DNA from: Xanthomonas sp. DAR 80977
GTDB taxonomy: Bacteria; Pseudomonadota; Gammaproteobacteria; Xanthomonadales; Xanthomonadaceae
NCBI RefSeq assembly: GCF_041240605.1
Contig: NZ_CP162487.1
Location: forward strand, 4,781,001 to 4,845,000
Length of the DNA: 64,000 bases
Direction of reading: 5' to 3'
The translations under genes and the position numbers were made by a program. The notes beneath the pieces are model-generated. The model saw nothing but the letters and a program-made list of their open reading frames with translations, did no database searches and was not told the origin of the DNA. Each line of letters starts with the position of its first letter. Position 1 is the first letter of the stretch. Shown piece after piece: positions 60,026-64,000 of the stretch.

Positions 60026-60654
60026 CGCGCGGCCTCCATCTGTTCCGGCGACAACGCCAGCAAGGCCGCGCGGGTGCGCTCCAGGAACGCCTGCTTGTCC
60101 TCGCCGGCGCCCAGCCGCAGCGGCTCGCCGAAGGTGGTGGTGCACAGCAGCGGCAACGGCAGCCACTTGCCCTTGGGCATCACCCGCTTCAGGTTGTCGA
60201 TCCACACCGGCACGAACTCCAGTTCCGGGCGGTGCCGCGCCAGGTGGTAGATGCCGCTCTTGAACGGCAGCACGCCTTCCTCGGTGTTGCGCGTGCCTTC
60301 CGGGAACAGGATCAGCGAGCCGCCGCCGTCCACCGCCTCGCACAGGCAGTCGATCGGATCGCGGGTGCGCTGCGCGGCCTCGCGCTCGATCAGCACGCCG
60401 TTGAACACCGCATGGATCAGGTAGCGGCGCAGCGCATCGCGCTGCCAGTAGTCGGCCGCGGCCACCGGCCGCACCTCGCGGCGCAGCGATGCCGGCAGCG
60501 ACGACCAGATCAGCACGAAGTCGCCGTGGCTGGCATGGTTGCCGTAGTACACGCGGCGCTCGCTGGAGGGCATGCAGCCGCGCCAGAACGCACGCGCCCC
60601 GGTCAGGGTGCGGATCGCGGCACTGCAGCCGCGGGCGATCAGGCGTTCGATCAT
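60022..60654 (-). CDS. 1-acyl-sn-glycerol-3-phosphate acyltransferase-family protein
   Basis: A 210-residue PlsC-family acyltransferase. YYGNHASHGDFVLIW gives the catalytic NHxxxxD motif, and GGSLILFPEGTRNTEEG gives the FPEGTR motif. A third block, FVPVWIDNL, is also typical. It acylates lysophosphatidate or a related acceptor. It lacks a strong transmembrane helix at the N terminus and may be peripheral. The ATG at 60654 overlaps the phosphatidyltransferase stop by four bases, and its own stop overlaps the cdsA start. Confidence 0.92.
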   Translation of the reverse strand: MIERLIARGCSAAIRTLTGARAFWRGCMPSSERRVYYGNHASHGDFVLIWSSLPASLRREVRPVAAADYWQRDALRRYLIHAVFNGVLIEREAAQRTRDPIDCLCEAVDGGGSLILFPEGTRNTEEGVLPFKSGIYHLARHRPELEFVPVWIDNLKRVMPKGKWLPLPLLCTTTFGEPLRLGAGEDKQAFLERTRAALLALSPEQMEAAR

Positions 60655-61304
60655 TTCCACTCCAGTTCGCGCACGATGGCGCGCAGGCGAATCGCGAGGG
60701 TCAACACGGCGCCGGCGACCAGCAGCGCCAGCGCCAGGACCACAATGGTTTGGGCGATGGCACTGCGCTGCAGCAGCAGCGCGGCGGCGGCCAGCAACGC
60801 CGCCAGCGACAGCCAGTGCATGCGCTGCACGCGCGCCATCGGCCCCTGCACCGGCTCGCTGACGCCGCAGGCCAGGCCGAGCATGCGCACGTAGGCGGTG
60901 CCCACGCACAGCAAGGCCGCGGCCCAGCCCAGCTCGGCGCCCCAGCTCAGCACGTGCTGCAGGCCATAGCCCACGCCCAGGCACACCAGTACATCGGAGA
61001 GCCGGTCCGGCGCATCGTTGTAGACCTCGCCGGCGCGGCCGATCATCTGCGCCTGCCGCGCCATCAGCCCGTCCAGGCGGTTGCACAGCAGCCGCGCCTG
61101 CAACGCCAGGGCGGCCAGCAGCAACAGCGCGGCGGCATCGCGCGGCGGTTCGCGCCAGGCCCAATAGAACATCGGCGCGGCCAGCGCGGCGAAGCCGGTC
61201 GCGGTCCAGGACAGGCCGTTCGGCGTGGCGCCGCGCGCGCGCAACGCCGTCGTCAGGCGTGCGCGCCACTGCGCGCCGCGTTCGGTCATGCTCGGCCGCG
61301 CCAT
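60651..61304 (-). CDS. CDP-alcohol phosphatidyltransferase, variant active site
   Basis: A 217-residue multi-pass enzyme. The CDP-OH-PT motif is RLDGLMARQAQMIGRAGEVYNDAPDRLSD. In the usual pattern DG-x2-AR-x8-G-x3-D-x3-D the third Asp is replaced by Asn (G-EVY-N-DAP-D). This may occur in a recognised subfamily with a NE/ND-(P)-DR motif, so activity is not excluded. It transfers a phosphatidyl group from CDP-diacylglycerol to an alcohol; the alcohol is unknown. ATG 61304 (MARPSM) overlaps the previous gene's stop by four bases. Confidence 0.87.
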   Translation of the reverse strand: MARPSMTERGAQWRARLTTALRARGATPNGLSWTATGFAALAAPMFYWAWREPPRDAAALLLLAALALQARLLCNRLDGLMARQAQMIGRAGEVYNDAPDRLSDVLVCLGVGYGLQHVLSWGAELGWAAALLCVGTAYVRMLGLACGVSEPVQGPMARVQRMHWLSLAALLAAAALLLQRSAIAQTIVVLALALLVAGAVLTLAIRLRAIVRELEWK

Positions 61305-62791
61305 CAGTCGCCGCCTCCGCCGCCGCAACCGCCGCACCCGCTGCTGCAACTGCTGCCGCCGCCTCCATCGCCGCCGCTGGTACAGCTGCTGCCGCCACCG
61401 TTGCCGCTGCTGGCGACGATCGGCGTGCGCAACGCGTGGTAGTCCGCCCATGGCGTCCCCAGCAGCACGCCGGTTCCAGCCAGGGCCAGGGGCAATGCCA
61501 GGTGCGACGCCTGCGGCGCGGGCGCCGATCCGGCGCCTGCGCGCCATGCCGTATCGCGCTCGGCGAGCAGGCGCTCGCCGGCGAGGCTGCGCCGCGGCGG
61601 CGTCAACAGGAAGCCGAGCGCGAGCATCGTCACCAGCACCATCGCCGCCACCAGGAAGCCGACCGGGCGCTGCAACTGCAGGCCGATGTCGATCTTCAGC
61701 GCACCGGCGATCCACAGCGCCAGCAGCGGCGCGGCGCCAAGCAGACGCGCGCACCAGGCCTGGCCGCGGCCGAGCAGCAGGCGCTTGCCGATCAACGCCT
61801 CGCGCAGCGGCGACGCATCGTCGCGCAACGCCTGCAGCGCCAGCGGCAATTCCGGGTTGGCGCGAACCAGCAGCAGGGCGCGCTGCAGCGCCGCCGGCGC
61901 TGCAGCGTCCGTGACCTGCAGCTGGGCGGTGTCGCGGTGGTTGCCACGCAGGCTCGACGGCGCCACTTGCAACCGCACCGCGTCGTTCGCCAGCAGCAAG
62001 GCCAGTTGCATGTCCGCCACGCGCTCGCTGCCGCCGGCCAGGAACGCCAGTTCGGCGCTGTCCACCTGCCTGACCGCGCGCTGCTGGCCGATGCCGCGCA
62101 CTGCGCGCCGCAGCCGCACGGCCAACGCGCAGGCCAGCCCGATCGCCGCCAGGAACAGCAGCAGGAACGAACCGCCGCGCCAGTGCAGCGGCGACGCGGC
62201 GGTATTGATCGAACTCAGCCACCCGCCCAGCAGCAGCGTCGCCAGCAGCCACAGCCACAGCGCCTTGCCGTACTCGTGCGGCATCGACCAACGCCGCGCC
62301 GGGACGTCGCTACGCAACCGCAGTTGCGGCGTTGCGGTGCCGGCCGGCGCCGGCCAGCACGCCGCCGGCGGTTCGCCGAAATGGCAGCGGTAGCGCGCCA
62401 GGGTGGTCCGGTACTGCAGCGCGTGGCGTTCGGTATCGGCGGCGTCGCCGCGCCCGGGCCGATGATGCAGCGTGGTCTGCAACACCTGCGGGCAGAAGCG
62501 CTGCCAGTATTCGTGGGTATCGGTGAGATGGGCATGCCAGACCTGGTCGATCCGCGCGCTGGGCGTCGCGTTCTCGCCTCCGCTGCAGGCCAGGAAGCAG
62601 AAGCGCCGGTATTCCTCCACTGCCTGCGCGGCCTCGACCAGGGAGACCCTGGCTTCCTTGGCCACCCGGCGCACGAACACCGGCAGCGCGTCGTCTTCCT
62701 CGCCGAAACGGTAGGCCTGCAAGCGCTGCCACAATGCCTGTTGCGCGGCATCGGCGTGGGGCAGCGGCGCCGGATCGGCGGATGCGGTCAT
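61304..62791 (-). CDS. TIGR04222-like membrane protein with glycine/cysteine-rich tail
   Basis: A 495-residue protein. An N-terminal region has DQVWHAHLTDTHEYWQRFCPQVL (a DxxWHxH type motif seen in GRDP/glycine-rich domain proteins, about 87-110). The centre has hydrophobic helices (GKALWLWLLATLLLGGWL, about 175-195; SFLLLFLAAIGLACALAVRL; later LVAAMVLVTMLALGFLL). The tail ends with SSGNGGGSSCTSGGDGG then a Cys/Gly run closing in GGD. The order fits TIGR04222 membrane proteins. Function unknown. ATG 62791. Its stop overlaps the phosphatidyltransferase start. Confidence 0.72.
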   Translation of the reverse strand: MTASADPAPLPHADAAQQALWQRLQAYRFGEEDDALPVFVRRVAKEARVSLVEAAQAVEEYRRFCFLACSGGENATPSARIDQVWHAHLTDTHEYWQRFCPQVLQTTLHHRPGRGDAADTERHALQYRTTLARYRCHFGEPPAACWPAPAGTATPQLRLRSDVPARRWSMPHEYGKALWLWLLATLLLGGWLSSINTAASPLHWRGGSFLLLFLAAIGLACALAVRLRRAVRGIGQQRAVRQVDSAELAFLAGGSERVADMQLALLLANDAVRLQVAPSSLRGNHRDTAQLQVTDAAAPAALQRALLLVRANPELPLALQALRDDASPLREALIGKRLLLGRGQAWCARLLGAAPLLALWIAGALKIDIGLQLQRPVGFLVAAMVLVTMLALGFLLTPPRRSLAGERLLAERDTAWRAGAGSAPAPQASHLALPLALAGTGVLLGTPWADYHALRTPIVASSGNGGGSSCTSGGDGGGGSSCSSGCGGCGGGGGD

Positions 62792-62804
62792 GGCCTGCAC
62801 TCCG

Positions 62805-63239
62805 TCATGCGAACTGCGCCGCGATCGGCGCCGCCAGCAGCGCCAGCAGCTGCAGCGCCAGGCTGGCGACCTGCCGCAGCAGCAGGCCGCGCATGCCGCG
62901 CCAGCGCGCCTGCCAGTCGCGCGGCGGCGGCAGCCGGCGCAGCAGGCCGAGCCGGTGCAGGGCGGCGTCGAGATCGCTGCCGGCCTGGTCGAGATCCGCT
63001 TCGGCCAGCGCCGCCTCCAGCAGCGCCACATCCAGGCCGACGCGCGCGGCCCAGTAGCGTTGCAGCAGGCCGGCGAGCACGCTGAGCAGGCACAAGGCCG
63101 CCGCCACCGTTGCACCGGCGTTGCCGTACCACGCACCCAGCAGCAAGGCGACGGCGAGCAGCGCCAGCGACAGCCGATCCAGCGGCGCGGCCTGCCTCAA
63201 CAGCGCCGCCATCGTGCGCAGCTGCAGCGGCGTGCTCAT
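62805..63239 (-). CDS. Hypothetical small membrane protein in the phospholipid operon
   Basis: A 144-residue protein with about two N-terminal hydrophobic helices (LDRLSLALLAVALLLGAWYG and ATVAAALCLLSVLAGLLQRYW) and a hydrophobic C-terminal segment (LLLRQVASLALQLLALLAAPI). The middle is acidic (LDVALLEAALAEADLDQAGSDLDAAL). No family recognised. Its ATG overlaps the stop of the phosphatase gene by four bases, and its stop is 13 bases before the next start, so it belongs to the operon. Confidence 0.7.
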   Translation of the reverse strand: MSTPLQLRTMAALLRQAAPLDRLSLALLAVALLLGAWYGNAGATVAAALCLLSVLAGLLQRYWAARVGLDVALLEAALAEADLDQAGSDLDAALHRLGLLRRLPPPRDWQARWRGMRGLLLRQVASLALQLLALLAAPIAAQFA

Positions 63240-64000
63240 GCCGGCACTCCCAGTGCCTGCCGCGATACGGCCGGCGCGGCGCAGGCGGCGGCAATGGCGT
63301 GGCGTTGCGCAGGGCCCAGCACGATCCGCGTCGCGCGCGTGCGCAACAGCGCGAGCGCGGCGTCCAGATTCTCGGCGCGACCGCTATGCAGCAGCCAGGT
63401 GGCGACCGCGGCGGCGCTGCGCGAATAGCCCAGCGCGCAGCACACCAGCACCGGACCGTGGCGGCGTGCGGCCTCGATCGCGGCCGCGGCCTCGCGCAGT
63501 GCAACTGCGGGCGGCGCGACCAGGTCCAGCATCGGCACGCAGCGATCATGCGCGCCGGCATCGCGCAACGACAGTTCGGCGCAGACGTCGACCACTGCGG
63601 CGAAGGCCACGCGCTCGCCGCGGCCGGGAAGCCGCCCCAGCCAGACGCCGTCGGCGATCTCGCGTGGCGCCGGATCGCGCCGGGTCCAGGCGCGCGCGTT
63701 GAGCCAGGCCGCGGCCAGGTAGGGCGCGTACAGCCAGCGCGCGGCCAGGCTGAGGCGGCCGTCGGCGCGCTTCTGCAGGCCGGGCGCGCCGAGCAGCGCG
63801 TAGTCGAACGCGACCAGCAGCAGCGACAGCGCCGGCCACAGCAGCCACCATCCTGCGCCGCCGACACCCCAGGCCAGCGCGACGCAGGCGGCGCTGCCGA
63901 ACAGATAGGCGCCAGCCAGCCGCCAGCGCACCGGATCGCGCGCCAGCGCCAGCGCGCTCCACGGCGGCGCGATGCGCTGCGGCCACAGCCACACGCACAG
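63236..64000 (-). CDS. Dual-specificity-type phosphatase with membrane domain (5' end beyond window)
   Basis: The frame is open to the right-hand end, so the N terminus is missing. The visible part has several hydrophobic helices (about the first 100 residues; LAGAYLFGSAACVALAWGV, WWLLWPALSLLLVAFDYALLG) and then a tyrosine/dual-specificity phosphatase domain: VWLGRLPGRGERV, VVDVCAELSL and the P-loop LVCCALGYSRSAAAV, where CALGYSR gives the Cys-x5-Arg. A PAP2-type domain N-terminal to it is known in this family and may lie beyond the window. It probably dephosphorylates a phospholipid or phosphoprotein. Translational overlap with the small membrane protein. Confidence 0.83.
   Translation of the reverse strand: MCVWLWPQRIAPPWSALALARDPVRWRLAGAYLFGSAACVALAWGVGGAGWWLLWPALSLLLVAFDYALLGAPGLQKRADGRLSLAARWLYAPYLAAAWLNARAWTRRDPAPREIADGVWLGRLPGRGERVAFAAVVDVCAELSLRDAGAHDRCVPMLDLVAPPAVALREAAAAIEAARRHGPVLVCCALGYSRSAAAVATWLLHSGRAENLDAALALLRTRATRIVLGPAQRHAIAAACAAPAVSRQALGVPA

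Overview
The window is high-GC DNA with compact gene packing that looks like a chromosome of Xanthomonas (family Lysobacteraceae). Supporting signs are a S53 (xanthomonalisin-type) secreted peptidase, four TonB-dependent receptors, the aroQ-accB-accC and prmA/DUF3426/fis neighbourhoods, a CIRCE-controlled groESL, and two families of intergenic repeats (a GTAGGAGCGGCTTCAGCCGCGAC palindrome and a GGGATTCGGGATTGGGG element). No rRNA, tRNA, CRISPR array or intact prophage was seen. The species cannot be fixed from the sequence alone.

Layout. 1-8 kb: 3' end of an ELM1-like gene, a secreted S53 peptidase (-), a TonB receptor followed by a periplasmic glycerophosphodiester phosphodiesterase (+), a VUT/YhhQ transporter and a 75-aa membrane protein. 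8-18 kb: glnE and an AsmA-like protein (-), an acetyl-CoA hydrolase/transferase (+), a GIY-YIG protein (-), and DAHP synthase (-) preceded by a clear aromatic leader peptide and attenuator. 18-31 kb: a TonB receptor with a LacI-type palindrome upstream, then a co-directional minus-strand set: ECF sigma factor (FecI type), FecR, a three-part secreted GDPD/pectinesterase/FnIII protein, a TonB receptor with an N-terminal signalling (STN) domain, and a Tat-exported metallo-beta-lactamase-fold hydrolase. 31-38 kb: a decayed IS30-type transposase and a plus-strand metal-acquisition cluster (DUF4198, EF-hand protein, ApbE-DUF2271 fusion, HutA-like TonB receptor). 38-45.6 kb: groESL (-), a secreted endonuclease I, cutA, dsbD with a duplicated N-terminal domain, and a TlpA-like thioredoxin. 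45.6-59 kb: an FAD/NAD(P)-binding protein, GST/HxlR divergent pair, aroQ-accB-(four-helix-bundle gene)-accC, AraC/SDR divergent pair, two unknown membrane-anchored proteins, prmA, a DUF2628-like protein, an XRE regulator, DUF3426 and fis. 59-64 kb: a tightly overlapping minus-strand phospholipid operon (CdsA, acyltransferase, CDP-alcohol phosphatidyltransferase, TIGR04222-like protein, small membrane protein, dual-specificity phosphatase running off the window).

The most striking unit is 21.6-30.9 kb. The promoters of the STN receptor and of the GDPD/pectinesterase protein share the same 17-base upstream block, the same TGTCGG and CGTCTT elements and the same 16-base spacer. This argues that both genes are targets of the adjacent FecI/FecR pair: a cell-surface-signalling uptake system devoted to an unknown ligand, probably released by the fusion enzyme from plant or lipid-derived polymers. 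The aroG leader (FYFWYYGF run, terminator, competing 9-bp antiterminator) is the clearest regulatory device in the window.
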